64,000 bases of DNA. Source: Chondrus crispus. Its lineage: Eukaryota > Rhodophyta > Florideophyceae > Gigartinales > Gigartinaceae. The notes beneath the pieces are model-generated. The model did not search any database and had not been told where the DNA came from. It worked only from the letters and a program-made list of their open reading frames with translations. Where the stretch lies: NCBI RefSeq assembly GCF_000350225.1, contig NW_005179160.1, positions 8,764 through 72,763 on the forward strand. The letters are read 5' to 3'. Shown here piece after piece: positions 27,982 to 37,645 of this stretch (the stretch's first letter is position 1; the number at the start of each line of letters is the position of its first letter). Position numbers and translations under genes: made by a program.

Positions 27982-28553
27982 ATGAGCCGTCCGCATGTAC
28001 CTCGGCGCCGTGAAGACCGCAAATGTCTTGCGGTTCAAGAGTACCGGGCAGGGCGTATGTCCGCAAGAGATGCCGCAAAGTGGTTTCAAATTCCTCGGTC
28101 CACAGTCTGGTACGCCGCAGCAACGCTAAACAAAACAATTACGAAGCAGGCTGGGCGACCACGCGCGCTAACTGATCAAGAAGAGAAACCAATTCTCGCT
28201 CTCCTTACTGATTACGCAAACAAAGGAATACCGATGGACTCCCATCATGTGAGACAGGCCGTCGCAATCATGGTATCTCACATGACGCCAGCAAGACAAG
28301 CGTTACTGCCATTTCGCGAGGGACAACCGGGTACAAAGTGGGTACGAAACTTCATTAAAAGGCACAACAAACTCGTCAAATTTTCCAAACCAACAAAGCA
28401 AGAAGCCGAGAGATTCATCGCATGTAGTGGGGAGGTCTTGGCTACGCATTTTGCTACTGTTGAGAGAATAATTGCTGAATACGACATCGACGCTGAACGT
28501 ATGTGGAATTTGGACGAGTGTGGAGTTACACCTGGCAAGGATGTCAATGCCAG
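27982..28553 (+). pseudogene. pogo-like transposase, N-terminal part (interrupted by gypsy)
   Basis: About 190 residues. CLAVQEYRAGRMSARDAAKW with FQIPRSTVWYAAATL is a psq-type helix-turn-helix. PGTKWVRNFIKRHNKL is the CENP-B-type second DNA-binding domain. WNLDECGVTPGKD carries the first catalytic Asp of the DDD triad. The gypsy element enters at codon GCC-AG (28549-28553 is the target copy GCCAG). The few codons after it belong to the LTR. The frame continues without shift at 35127, so no other lesion is needed to explain loss of function. The start is the only Met consistent with the domain order. Confidence 0.88.
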
Positions 28554-29218
28554 TGTAGTATAACGACGGACGCGCGCGCGGGGAGATTATTAACAGTGCG
28601 GCCGTGCACGGTGGACACGTGGGCGGGTGTGCCCACGTGTAGGGAGCGCGCGCGTGCCGAGCCGTCGTAATCTGGCGTACGTGTACAGTAGTGCACGTGT
28701 CGGCCAAGCGGTAGTCTACCAGTATGACGCGTGTACGCTAGCACACGTGGCATCCGTGCGGTAGTCTGTAAGCAGCGCGTGTGTACAGTAGTACACACGT
28801 GTAGCTGCAGCGTCCGCGCGGTAATTAGGAATTGAAGCGCTAGTTTTTAATGGCGTACAGTACCTGGTACGCACTAGGCGGCAGGTACTGTATACTGGGA
28901 CAGGTGTCCGAGGCGTCCCTCTGAGGGGTTAAGACCTGACACCCGTCCCCACCAGTAAACTGGGGCAGACTTGCCCCCCTCCCTTTCGCGCCTACGTACT
29001 GCCGTTTCGGTATTCTCTCGCGCGTTGGCTTCTAACCCGTTACCGGTCGTCTCCGATCTAGCACCTCGGGACGACTGCGCGTAACCGGCCAGTGTGCCAC
29101 TCCCTTTTCGCAAGTCCGACCGTTCGGTAACCGCGCGCCGTGCGTCTTGCGTCGCGAGCTCCCTCGGCTCATCCTCCGAGCCTCTCACCCGCTAGGGTTT
29201 GAGGAGAGTTGTACCACA
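28554..29218 (+). repeat. 5' LTR of gypsy element
   Basis: 665 bp, TG...CA. Rich in GTGTACAGTAGTACAC-like and CACGTGT palindromic stretches between 28600 and 28810. A possible primer-binding site, TGGTACTCTTGTGGAGG, starts 4 bp beyond the LTR (29222-29238). Its tRNA is not identified. Confidence 0.9.
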
Positions 29219-29289
29219 TTTTGGTACTCTTGTGGAGGGGTATAACTCTCGAGGTAGAGCCGCGCGCCTTGACGCGCGCTCTGCGCAAG

Positions 29290-30240
29290 ATCCGCGACGG
29301 ACGCTACGCGCGATAACACGATGCCGGAGGGGTCGGTTACCCCTCCGATGATAACCGCGAAGGACGCTATACGCGATACCGCGATGCCGGAGGAGGTGGA
29401 TACCCCTCCGATGATAACCGCGAAGGACGCTATACGCGATACCGCGATGCCGGAGGACGTGGATACCCCTCCGATGACGAGGACACCGAGTCGGACGAAT
29501 CGCGCAGAAGCGACCGCAGAGGCCGCAATGCGCGCGACCAACGTCGGTTCCGGCGAGAAGACTCCGATCCGGAGGGCTACAGTAGACCCGGCGGAGAAGG
29601 AGACCGCCATCGCAGGGGCAGAGACCGCCGGTCTGCCCCGAGGCGGGATCCGAAACGGTTGCCGGTGATCAGACCGCTGAACGACCTGTTCTACAGGAGG
29701 GCCCACAGAAAATGGCCCCCCCGTACTCGCCGATACGGCTGGCCCCCGCGGGACAGAAAACCGCCTGGGGTGCTTCGCGACAGAAAAGCGACAGCCGTAT
29801 CGGTCGAGCAGAAGAAGCGCACCCGGCGCTCAAGGCTACACCTCGGAGGGTACAGAAAACCCCTCCGAGGAAGAAGACACAAGACGTCGCCACAGGGCGA
29901 CGCGCAAGAACCGCGACGGACGCTACGCGCGATACCGCGATGCCGGAGGGGTCGGTTACCCCTCCGATGATAACCGCGAAGGACGCTATACGCGATACCG
30001 CGATGCCGGAGGAGGTGGATACCCCTCCGATGACGAGGACACCGAGTCGGACGGATCGCGCAGAAGCGACCGCAGAGGCCGCAATGCGCGCGACCAACGT
30101 CGGTTCCGGCGAGAAGACTCCGATCCGGAGGGCTACAGTAGCCCCGGCGGAGAAGGAGACCGCCACCGTAGGGGCAGAGACCGCCGGTCTGCCCCGAGGC
30201 GGGATCCGAAACGGTTGCCGGTGATCAGACCGCTGAACGA
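29290..30240 (+). repeat. tandem duplication in gag, with 63-bp internal repeats
   Basis: The stretch 29290-29690 recurs at about 29904-30250. Copy 1 holds three and copy 2 two units of a 63-bp repeat (GATAACCGCGAAGGACGCTA is its start). This encodes a 21-residue Arg/Gly/Tyr/Asp-rich repeat (REGRYTRYRDAGGGGYPSDD). A TAA lies in the gag frame near 29307, and the frame changes between the copies, so the original gag N-terminus is scrambled. Confidence 0.8.
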
Positions 30241-30982
30241 CCTGTTCACCAAGGCCGTCGCCTACCGCACGTATCGGCTGGAAAATCGCCGCGCGCGCTA
30301 CGACGCGAGTACCGCGCGGCGAGTTAACCGTTATCGGAAGAAGTTGGACGTCCAGCTGAAAACCCACACGTTCGGTGGTCAAGATCCAATCGCAGTGCTA
30401 GGATTTCTCGCGACGCATCCGGGCGTGGACTACCAAGCGGTGGCATGCTACGCGCAAGCGATAGGCGAGACGCACCGCTCTGCTCGAAGACAGGCGACCT
30501 CGCTCGCGTCGCTTCAAGCACCGTCCGATTCCGTGAGAAGATTCACGCGCAACGCGCGGACAAGGCCTGTGCTGTCGGTCGAGTCCCTGTCTGAACTCCC
30601 GACAGCGCGCGGAACCGAAACGGAGGAGATACTGGCGGTGACGGACCAGTGGGCGACGCCGAGCTCGCTTAGCTCGCCGCCGACTAGCTACCATCCGTCA
30701 CCTGCCTCGTCCCCGGCGGGCGCACCGACGGCGCCCGCCCAACACGGTGATGCGCGCGCACATCCGTACGGAAGGCCAGTACAGAACCAGCGGGTCCGGT
30801 TCTTCAACCAAGGATTACCTGGACCCCCGCCGTGTCGGTTCTGTCTGGACCTGACCCACCGACAGGAGCAATGTCCTGTGGTGGCGGATAGCGCGCTGCG
30901 TTCGAAGCTTTTGCAGGCCCGCGAGGCCAATTACCAAAAGCTTCGGATCCGTCAAGGTCTCCGCCCAGGCTCGCAGTTCTAG
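30215..30982 (+). CDS. gag: Gag of gypsy element (C-terminal capsid and zinc knuckle)
   Basis: The frame is open upstream of 30215 through the second repeat copy, and no good Met start is seen. Residues from LPVIRPLNDLFTKAV onward look like capsid helices (YRLENRRARYDASTARRV, GVDYQAVACYAQAIGE). Near the C-terminus CRFCLDLTHRQEQC is a canonical C-x2-C-x4-H-x4-C nucleocapsid knuckle. The stop at 30980-30982 is followed closely by the protease frame in another register. Confidence 0.75.
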   Translation: MPVIRPLNDLFTKAVAYRTYRLENRRARYDASTARRVNRYRKKLDVQLKTHTFGGQDPIAVLGFLATHPGVDYQAVACYAQAIGETHRSARRQATSLASLQAPSDSVRRFTRNARTRPVLSVESLSELPTARGTETEEILAVTDQWATPSSLSSPPTSYHPSPASSPAGAPTAPAQHGDARAHPYGRPVQNQRVRFFNQGLPGPPPCRFCLDLTHRQEQCPVVADSALRSKLLQAREANYQKLRIRQGLRPGSQF

Positions 30983-30999
30983 CGTCAACCGCCGACCGC

Positions 31000-32517
31000 G
31001 TGGCGAAATTCGCGTGCGCAGGCTCCCACGGGCATCAACGTGGTCGAGCCGCGCGAGACCGTCCAATCGGAAGAACCCGCGCTACCGCTGACGGACGAGG
31101 GGCCCGAGGACCTTGGGTTGACGGGGGAAGCCGGGGAGGACGCGTAGAGGCGTCGACGATCCTCCCCGTGCCAAGCCTCAATAAACAAGGCACCCCGTCG
31201 ACCGCTTCGGTACGCGCGCAATCGCAGAGCCGAACGGACGAAGCGGCAATTTGCTTCTTCAAGAAGCAGAATTATAAGGTCACCGCAACGGTCGGACAAC
31301 GACGCGCGATGATGCGCGCCATCACGCCAGTTCTAGATTCGGGCGCCGGCCCGAATCTAATCCACCTACGCTGTGTGGCAGAACCGTGGCGCGCTGCCAT
31401 CCAGTCCGCGCGGAGCCCACCGCTCATCGACGCTTCGAGTAAGTCGATGAAGGCCCTCGGCGAGCTCAAACTGTACGTCCGGATTGGTGAGTTCGTCGCG
31501 CGCGTACCGTTCTTGGTCGTTACCAACCTTGCGGTGGACTGTATCATCGGAACCACGTTCCTGGATCGCCACGTGAAGGCGATCCTGCCACCGCAGAGGA
31601 AGGTGCCGTTCCATCATGCGCCGTCCGTAGCGCTGACGGGAGTCACACCCTCGAGGCACGACCGCAAGATGGTCTCGAGGGGACCGTCACAGCAGCTCCC
31701 GCAGGAGGAAAATTCGGCCGACCGGAAGCGCGCGCAGTTCCCGACGAACGTACCGTCACGGAAAATTCGCGTGGTCAAGGGGGTCACGATACCCTCGATG
31801 ACCCAAGCGATGGTACGCGTCGCAACACCGGTTGGGGGGCTTTGCTTCCTGCAAAACCACCTCAAAGCGGCGCATAAGAATTTATGCCTGATGGCCCAGG
31901 GGGTCATGAACCTCTTCCGGGGCGAGCCGTTTACGGTGCTCGTTAGCAACTTCGGAAACCGTGCGGTCCACGTCCCCAAGCATACCGTTGTTGGTCTCGC
32001 GTTGCCATCCCCCACACACATCCTGACACTTGGCGTGCCGGTCCCCGGAGAGGCCGACGCTAAGGAAGGGGGAGGGAACAAAAATAATTCCTCGACCGCT
32101 ACGGAGGAACAAGCGCGACGCGAACAACCAGTTACGGACGATGGCAGAAGAAAATCCTCCACCGCTACGGAAGGATACGCGCGTCGCAAAGAATGCGCTA
32201 AGGGAGGAGGCGCGCGACGCGAAGAACCGGAAACGGACGACGCCCACAAAGGCAATCCCGCTAACGCGGATGAGCGGACCGATACGGACGCGGAGAAGAC
32301 CCGCTCGTGGGAAGAAGACGTCCATATTTGTGCAGAAGACAGCACCGTCCGGTTTAATTCTCCCCGGTACTGTACTGCAGGACGCGGGGACCCATCGAGA
32401 GAACCCACGGACCCCGGTGAAGTACAAGCGCGCAACGCCGCGCAAGCTTCGCGACGCGCTCGACCGTGCTCGGACGAAATTAACCGCATCGCAAAAGCGG
32501 TACAAGGACGATTTTGA
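31000..32517 (+). CDS. pol: aspartic protease region of gypsy pol
   Basis: ITPVLDSGAGPNLIHLRCV holds the active-site D-S-G, and CIIGTTFLDRHVKAILP is the end of the retropepsin fold. The next stretch (TIPSMTQAMVRVATPVGG, LCLMAQGVMNLFRGEPF, VHVPKHTVVGLAL) is the linker usually found between protease and reverse transcriptase in gypsy elements. The RT that should follow is missing. From about residue 350 the frame is low-complexity, charged sequence and probably not original. The first 60 residues are Arg/Gly-rich and may also lie outside the true protein. Confidence 0.72.
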   Translation: MAKFACAGSHGHQRGRAARDRPIGRTRATADGRGARGPWVDGGSRGGRVEASTILPVPSLNKQGTPSTASVRAQSQSRTDEAAICFFKKQNYKVTATVGQRRAMMRAITPVLDSGAGPNLIHLRCVAEPWRAAIQSARSPPLIDASSKSMKALGELKLYVRIGEFVARVPFLVVTNLAVDCIIGTTFLDRHVKAILPPQRKVPFHHAPSVALTGVTPSRHDRKMVSRGPSQQLPQEENSADRKRAQFPTNVPSRKIRVVKGVTIPSMTQAMVRVATPVGGLCFLQNHLKAAHKNLCLMAQGVMNLFRGEPFTVLVSNFGNRAVHVPKHTVVGLALPSPTHILTLGVPVPGEADAKEGGGNKNNSSTATEEQARREQPVTDDGRRKSSTATEGYARRKECAKGGGARREEPETDDAHKGNPANADERTDTDAEKTRSWEEDVHICAEDSTVRFNSPRYCTAGRGDPSREPTDPGEVQARNAAQASRRARPCSDEINRIAKAVQGRF

Positions 32518-33133
32518 CAAGAAGGTCCGCTTCCGTCCGGTCGTTGTGCCGGGCGATTTTGTCTACGTTGATCGCCCGCCCCGCCCGTTGACAAGCGTCG
32601 AGCGACGCACGCGTGCGCAGGGTACAGCCGGAACGGACGAGCTCTCTGTCAAACTACTACCGAAGACAGAGGGTCCGTTTCGCGTGCACTCCGCTGCGGA
32701 CACCACGGTCCTCATCGAGCAGGACGGCGTGGAAAATCGCGTGAGCATCGACCGCGTTACGAAGATGCCGCGCGAGCCGGGGGATACCGTCACCCCGGCC
32801 ACATCGACCGAATCGGACGCACAAGCCGCAACGCCAAGAGCGGAGTACGTCGTTGACCGCATTGTCGGACACCGTACTACGCGCGGCGGGATCCACTACA
32901 AGGTCCGGTGGTATGGATATACCGCTTCGGACGACACCTACGAGCCCGCCGATGGGCTTCCGCAGCAGTTTATCGACCGGTTGGCGCTCGCGCCAAAAAG
33001 GATCAAGCGTGCATGCGTAGCGCAAGTTTCGGCCGCTCTCGGTCGCACCGCTCGGACGCTCGCTCGCGCAAAAGCCTCTGGAGAAAACAAGCCGCGCACG
33101 TGCTATGCAGCCCCGGCAGCCAGCGGCGTGTGA
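32030..33133 (+). CDS. integrase C-terminus with GPY/F-like module and chromodomain
   Basis: The recognisable part starts near 32440: LRDALDRARTKLTASQKRYK leads, as in chromoviruses, into VVPGDFVYVDRPPRPL and LLPKTEGPFRV (GPY/F-like module). Then comes a chromodomain, YVVDRIVGHRTTRGGIHYKV with RWYGYTASDDTYEP, showing the aromatic residues expected for methyl-lysine binding. The integrase zinc finger and D,D,E core are absent upstream. The deletion joins protease linker to this tail. In related elements the chromodomain directs insertion to heterochromatin; here it could only act if supplied in trans. Confidence 0.78.
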   Translation: MACRSPERPTLRKGEGTKIIPRPLRRNKRDANNQLRTMAEENPPPLRKDTRVAKNALREEARDAKNRKRTTPTKAIPLTRMSGPIRTRRRPARGKKTSIFVQKTAPSGLILPGTVLQDAGTHRENPRTPVKYKRATPRKLRDALDRARTKLTASQKRYKDDFDKKVRFRPVVVPGDFVYVDRPPRPLTSVERRTRAQGTAGTDELSVKLLPKTEGPFRVHSAADTTVLIEQDGVENRVSIDRVTKMPREPGDTVTPATSTESDAQAATPRAEYVVDRIVGHRTTRGGIHYKVRWYGYTASDDTYEPADGLPQQFIDRLALAPKRIKRACVAQVSAALGRTARTLARAKASGENKPRTCYAAPAASGV

Positions 33134-34442
33134 CTGCGCACCGCGAGGCAGTCCGTACCGGATGGATCCCGCCCAAATGGACGCAGATTCTTCCAAAATT
33201 GGCCAACCCTCCGGGAGGGTGGTCCACAATCGGAATTTCTCCCAAGCGTCCACGCGGATAGCTATCAGCCACGCCTGGCCGCACCGTTCGGATGATCGCG
33301 CTCGCACGCCCCTATAGAAATGGAGAACTGTACCGGGAACCGGTACTTTGTATTGAGATGTATCGCGTTCGCCGACTTTTTAATTTAGTCGCGATTTGGG
33401 CTACGTTTTTCCCTCCCACGCTGCGGGAAAAAATCGTAGCCCGTTTCTGACAACGGCATCGCACTCCTGGGAGCATTCCGCGTCCGGTAGTGTCGCCTCG
33501 GGAAAACCGCATTCGGACATATTTGGAAACCAAATCGGTTTCTTCCCGTTTCTTTCGGTGTCTTTTGGTTTCTTTTAGTTTCCAAATGACGCTTTGGGAG
33601 ACCGGTCGCAGAAAAGGAACATTCCGATCGGTTGATGCGCGTGAATCGCTGCGAGCGCACGAGGGAAGTTCTGGCGAACGTATCCGTGCCCTTCTGTGGC
33701 CGACTTCGGCCGCAAAGGACGGAAAACAAGGGCGGATTTATGAAAATTGGCCAGCCCTTCGGGGCAGGAGTGCGGAGACGGGGATTTTCATCCCAAACCG
33801 ACCGTACGGAACTTGCGCGCGCTGTTGTCGAAGCGCGCTGGTGCGCTGGGGCGGTGAAGAACCGCCCGGCCGACAGTGTCGGCCCCCGTCCAGCCCGGCG
33901 GGGGCGGCGGCGAGGACTTTGGGTCGCGCACTGTACGCCGTGGGCACGCCCACCGCATCGGACGAATTAATCCGCGCGAACGCGGGCTCGGCCAACTCGG
34001 TGGCCCGCGGAGCCTCGCCGCGTTGGCTTCGCGACGGGTGTACCGCATGGGCCGATCGGCTCGACGCTGGAGCCCGACCAGGGCTCGACGGCGGACCGTA
34101 TGGGCGCGCGGCGCTGACTTCGTCGTGACCGTCCGTTCTCGGTCTCCGGAGGAGGTACTGTACGGAAAAGTCGTCGCGGGTGGAGGAGTTGGGAATTTCG
34201 GGAGAGTGTTAGGAGGGAGTCAGGGGTTTCGGAGCATCTCGCAGGAGGGAAATTGGACGACGCGCTTACCGATTCGGACGGGACAGCTGGCGAATCGACC
34301 GCCAGCTCGGAGTCGAGGCGGGAGAAAAGCCCGCCCGCACGCACGCGCTTCAGTCTTCGCATCGCGCGCGGAGGAAAACAGAGAAACCGGAACGGAATCG
34401 CGTGGTCGGATGGGTGGTCGCTACGGGGACGTAGCGAAAGCT
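33134..34442. other. 1.3-kb non-coding 3' region of gypsy element
   Basis: G/C-rich with long stop-poor frames on both strands but no recognisable protein. A T-rich patch at 33536-33582 has repeated GTTTCTTT-like units. Confidence 0.5.
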
Positions 34443-34453
34443 AAGGAAGGGGG
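34443..34453 (+). other. polypurine tract of gypsy element
   Basis: AAGGAAGGGGG, two bases before the 3' LTR. Confidence 0.65.
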
Positions 34454-34455
34454 TC

Positions 34456-35121
34456 TGTAGTATAACGACGGACGCGCGCGCGGGGAGATTATTAACAGTG
34501 CGGCCGTGCACGGTGGACACGTGGGCGGGTGTGCCCACGTGTAGGGAGCGCGCGCGTGCCGAGCGGTCGTAATCTGGCGTACATGTACAGTAGTGCACGT
34601 GTGGGCCAAGCGATAGTCTACCAGTATGACGCGTGTACGCTAGCACACGTGGCATCCGTGCGGTAGTCTGTAAGCAGCGCGTGTGTACAGTAGTACACAC
34701 GTGTAGCTGCAGCGTCCGCGCAGTAATTAGGAATTGAGGCGCTAGTTTTTTAATGGCGTACAGTACCTGGTACGCACTAGGCGGCAGGTACTGTATACTG
34801 GGACAGGTGTCCGAGGCGTCCCTCTGAGGGGTTAAGACCTGACACCCGTCCCCGCCAGTAAACTGGGGCAGACTTGCCCCCCTCCCTTTCGCGCCTACGT
34901 ACTGCCGTTTAGGTATTCTCTCGCGCGTTGGCTTCTAACCCGTTACCGGTCGTCTCCGATCTAGCACCTCGGGACGACTGCGCGTAACCGGCCAGTGTGC
35001 CACTCCCTTTTCGCAAGTCCGACCGTTCGGTAACCGCGCGCCGCGCGTCTCGCGTCGCGAGCTCCCTCGGCTCATCCTCCGAGCCTCTGGCCCGCTAGGG
35101 TTTGAGGAGAGTTGTACCACA
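34456..35121 (+). repeat. 3' LTR of gypsy element
   Basis: 666 bp; matches the 5' LTR with about 12 substitutions and one T insertion seen by eye. The target duplicate GCCAG follows. Confidence 0.9.
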
Positions 35122-35126
35122 GCCAG

Positions 35127-36258
35127 GTCAAGATCAAGAAAAATGATGCCTCGAAGTTGCTCGCAAGACATAAAAGTCCCCCGCTTCTCGTACGACAAGA
35201 GAGTAACGATGATGCCCACAATATCCGCAGCTGGCAGTACAGGGCCATGTCTATTCGTTTTTAAAGGCAAAAGAATTCCTTTCAGGAATGTGTTGCGTCA
35301 TGGAACTGTGGTGTTAGAAACACCTTTATGCGTACTACCGCGGGGTTCTCTTCGTGCACTGCGTAAGGAGTGCGGAGGCGTTGATCAAACGAATTTTCTC
35401 AACTGGGCACGCTGTTTTGTGGACAGTGTTAGCGATTTGACAGCAAATGGGAGGAAGGTTCTGCTCATTTATGATGCTTTCCGCTCTCATTTATCACTTG
35501 GTGTTCTACAGTTGTTTCATAAAAGCAACATCATCGTATACGCTTTGCCCGCCCATACCAGCGGGAAGACACAACCGTTAGACGTGGTAGTGTTCAGTGT
35601 GTTCAAGCGAGAACTGAACAAAGTCATGAATTCAGTTGCTACAAGGGAGGAAGGTGAGAGTTGGGATGTCTTTAAATTGTGCATGCTATTAAGGCATGCA
35701 TATGAGAAAGCATTGTCTTGGGAAAATATCAAGGCAACATTTTGCAGAGCGGGATTATGGCCTCTCGACAGTCGGAAGCTCCTATCTGTTCCACGCCCAG
35801 CCGCGCCTGGCAGTTTACAAAAAATACTGGATAAGGGCCAGGTAGCTGATTTATTTGAAAAGAAGAGGGCAGTGCTAAGGGAACAAGTGCTTGGCGAAGA
35901 AGCGGTTCTACAGTCAAGGGGATATGTTGACACTACATGCGGCCAAGTCATGACGTCAGCGAATGCCCTGACTCTGATTGAGGCGCATGTCAATCGCAAA
36001 AGACGTGCCACAGCGTCGGCGAAATTGGTCGCCAAGCAGAAGGAATTGGTGGAACAGAGGAACGTAGTGGCGTGGGAGAAAAGGAGGGCATTGCTGCGAG
36101 AGTTTGTGGAGCTGAGGAGGGCAAAGCAATGTGGGGAATCGATAGAAACATATAGAAATCATGTGCGACCCCTCGGAGAACGACGGGCTTCTGCCAAAAT
36201 TAATGCTGCACGTCGCGCACACGATGCTGCAACAGGCAGTGGTGGATCGAGTGAGTGA
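35127..36258 (+). pseudogene. pogo-like transposase, C-terminal part
   Basis: Resumes the transposase frame directly after the gypsy target duplicate. Catalytic features: LLIYDAFRSHLS (second Asp) and GKTQPLDVVVFSVFKRE (third Asp), both in DDD positions typical of pogo/Tigger/jerky proteins. VLPRGSLRALRKECGGVDQT and NFLNWARCFV match the second pogo copy at 43835. The tail is basic and helical with a coiled-coil look (LVAKQKELVEQRNVVAWEKR). All three catalytic Asp residues are present across the two parts. Confidence 0.88.
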
Positions 36259-36514
36259 CGTGGACCCAATAAACGTTACATAATTTTGGCAGTCCACCGG
36301 GCCAATTCCGATCAGTGACCGATCTTTAGGCACTTTTTGCCAAATTTCCCTTGCTTCAGTGTGGAATGTTGCCTGTCACCTTTCTTTGGTGGCGTTTCGC
36401 TTTAGCGGAAACGACTGGTGGACTTTGATAGAGCTTCAAGTCACGATTCCAACGGTCCAGAAACCATGTTCTCCGGCCCTCATTTCCTAGTTTTGTTTTT
36501 TAAATTACTACCAG

Positions 36515-36541
36515 TGGCCAAGAATTAGGGCCACCTACCTT
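36515..36541 (-). repeat. right terminal inverted repeat of pogo-like element
   Basis: Reverse complement of 27577-27603, followed by TA and the FG-GAP continuation. Confidence 0.92.
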
Positions 36542-36543
36542 TA

Positions 36544-36725
36544 CCGGGTTGTACAAGTGAGGAAAGAGCCGGAGGAGGTCGTGTAAACTTTACGTCGATC
36601 AGGGCGCTTGTATCGCCGGATGCGGGGCCCGAACGGATGGTGACTCTGGTGGCGTCCGCGCCACCATGTCCGTACGCGAAAGACGTGGCAAGCCCTCCAG
36701 GGTCTATCCGACCAAGCGATGTCAT
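36544..36725 (+). pseudogene. FG-GAP/VCBS gene remnant, right part
   Basis: Continues the 27394-27574 fragment after the pogo insertion: YRVVQVRKEPEEVV, then after a one-base frame break VNFTSIRALVSPDAGPERMV and TLVASAPPCPYAKDVASPPG. A shorter decayed match lies at 15990-16080. Confidence 0.5.
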
Positions 36726-37645
36726 AACATAAAAATCCGCGAAACTTATCTATTTTTCTTCGATCGGTTGAATCGTTTTAAAATTTTTCTCGGGTTACAA
36801 CGGACTGGAGAGCACTCTACGTAATGCTTCTATGCCACTGTTATGAAATTAGCTCAAAGAAAAATGCGTACTGTGAGCCAACTTCTACTTTTGAACGCCA
36901 TTGAAGAACGGGCCTAGTACAGAAGAGGAAAATGAGAAAGGGGGAGCAACAAATCCTTCAGCGGACGGTCCAACGTAATATGGGTGAAACAAACAATGGT
37001 TTGCCGAATTACTGTAGACTGTACTTTTATAGTCGTGAAGCACTGCAGAGGAGATCATCAGTGCCACCGCAACTACTGTACTTCGACAAACCACGGAAAA
37101 CGGATGAAGTCAACACTGACACGTGATCAATTGAACGCTGCCTGTGGCAACAGGCTACGATTATGCGGTTGTGATGGTGCTACACCCACAAAAGGCAGCG
37201 TTACATGTGTGCGAAGATATGGAGAGTACAATGTCTTGGGCTAATAACAGCACATAGATAACAAGTTAGGGTATTCTAAAAAATGATCATGAGGTTTGTG
37301 CTTTATCTACACGTATTCAGTACGCTGGCCTTGAAAATTATTTTCGTCACAGGCAAACTCAGTTTTCCTACAGAAACAAGCAATGCTCTACCGTACATGT
37401 CCCAGTGCGCAAAACTTTTGGCAAACGGCTTCTTTTGCCACGGTGATCACTACCTAAACGTAATGCACAAAGTGTAATCAACAGTGCACCTTACACGGTC
37501 GAAGCCGGGTCTGAGTCAGGTTCAGAAAAGAGCTTACCAGGGTATAAAGGATGGAACGGGTTTCCTGCACTGATGGTATATATTTTACTGTGTCCTACCG
37601 CTCACAGAGGTTTGGCTGCCTCACCCCGGTCGTCGTGATTTCCTT
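36726..37645. other. 0.9 kb without a supported gene
   Basis: A/T-rich; only short frames on both strands. Confidence 0.4.

Larger units (their letters stand above)
28554..35121 (+). mobile_element. Ty3/gypsy chromodomain retrotransposon lacking RT, RNase H and integrase core (6,568 bp)
   Basis: LTRs at 28554-29218 and 34456-35121 begin TGTAGTATAAC and end GTACCACA. The 5-bp target duplication is GCCAG (28549-28553 and 35122-35126). The LTRs differ at about a dozen positions plus one indel (roughly 2%), so this insertion is older than the copia one. Internal order: rearranged gag with CCHC knuckle, aspartic protease, then directly the end of integrase with GPY/F-like module and chromodomain, then 1.3 kb of non-coding sequence and a polypurine tract. 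With no polymerase or integrase core it must depend on a relative for movement. Confidence 0.92.
27577..36541 (+). mobile_element. pogo-like (Tc1/mariner superfamily) DNA transposon, carrying a nested gypsy element
   Basis: Perfect 27-bp terminal inverted repeats (27577-27603 and 36515-36541) start AAGGTAGGTGGCCC and are flanked by the TA duplication at 27575-27576 and 36542-36543. Bringing the two flanks together restores a plausible FG-GAP gene reading across the site. Subtracting the nested LTR element and its target duplicate leaves about 2,392 bp, the normal size of a pogo element, coding for one transposase of about 570 residues in two parts. Confidence 0.92.

Noticed and set aside
33490..34460. 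Long frames (up to 212 residues) in the gypsy 3' region
   Set aside because: G/C-rich, stop-poor on both strands at once; no protein motif.
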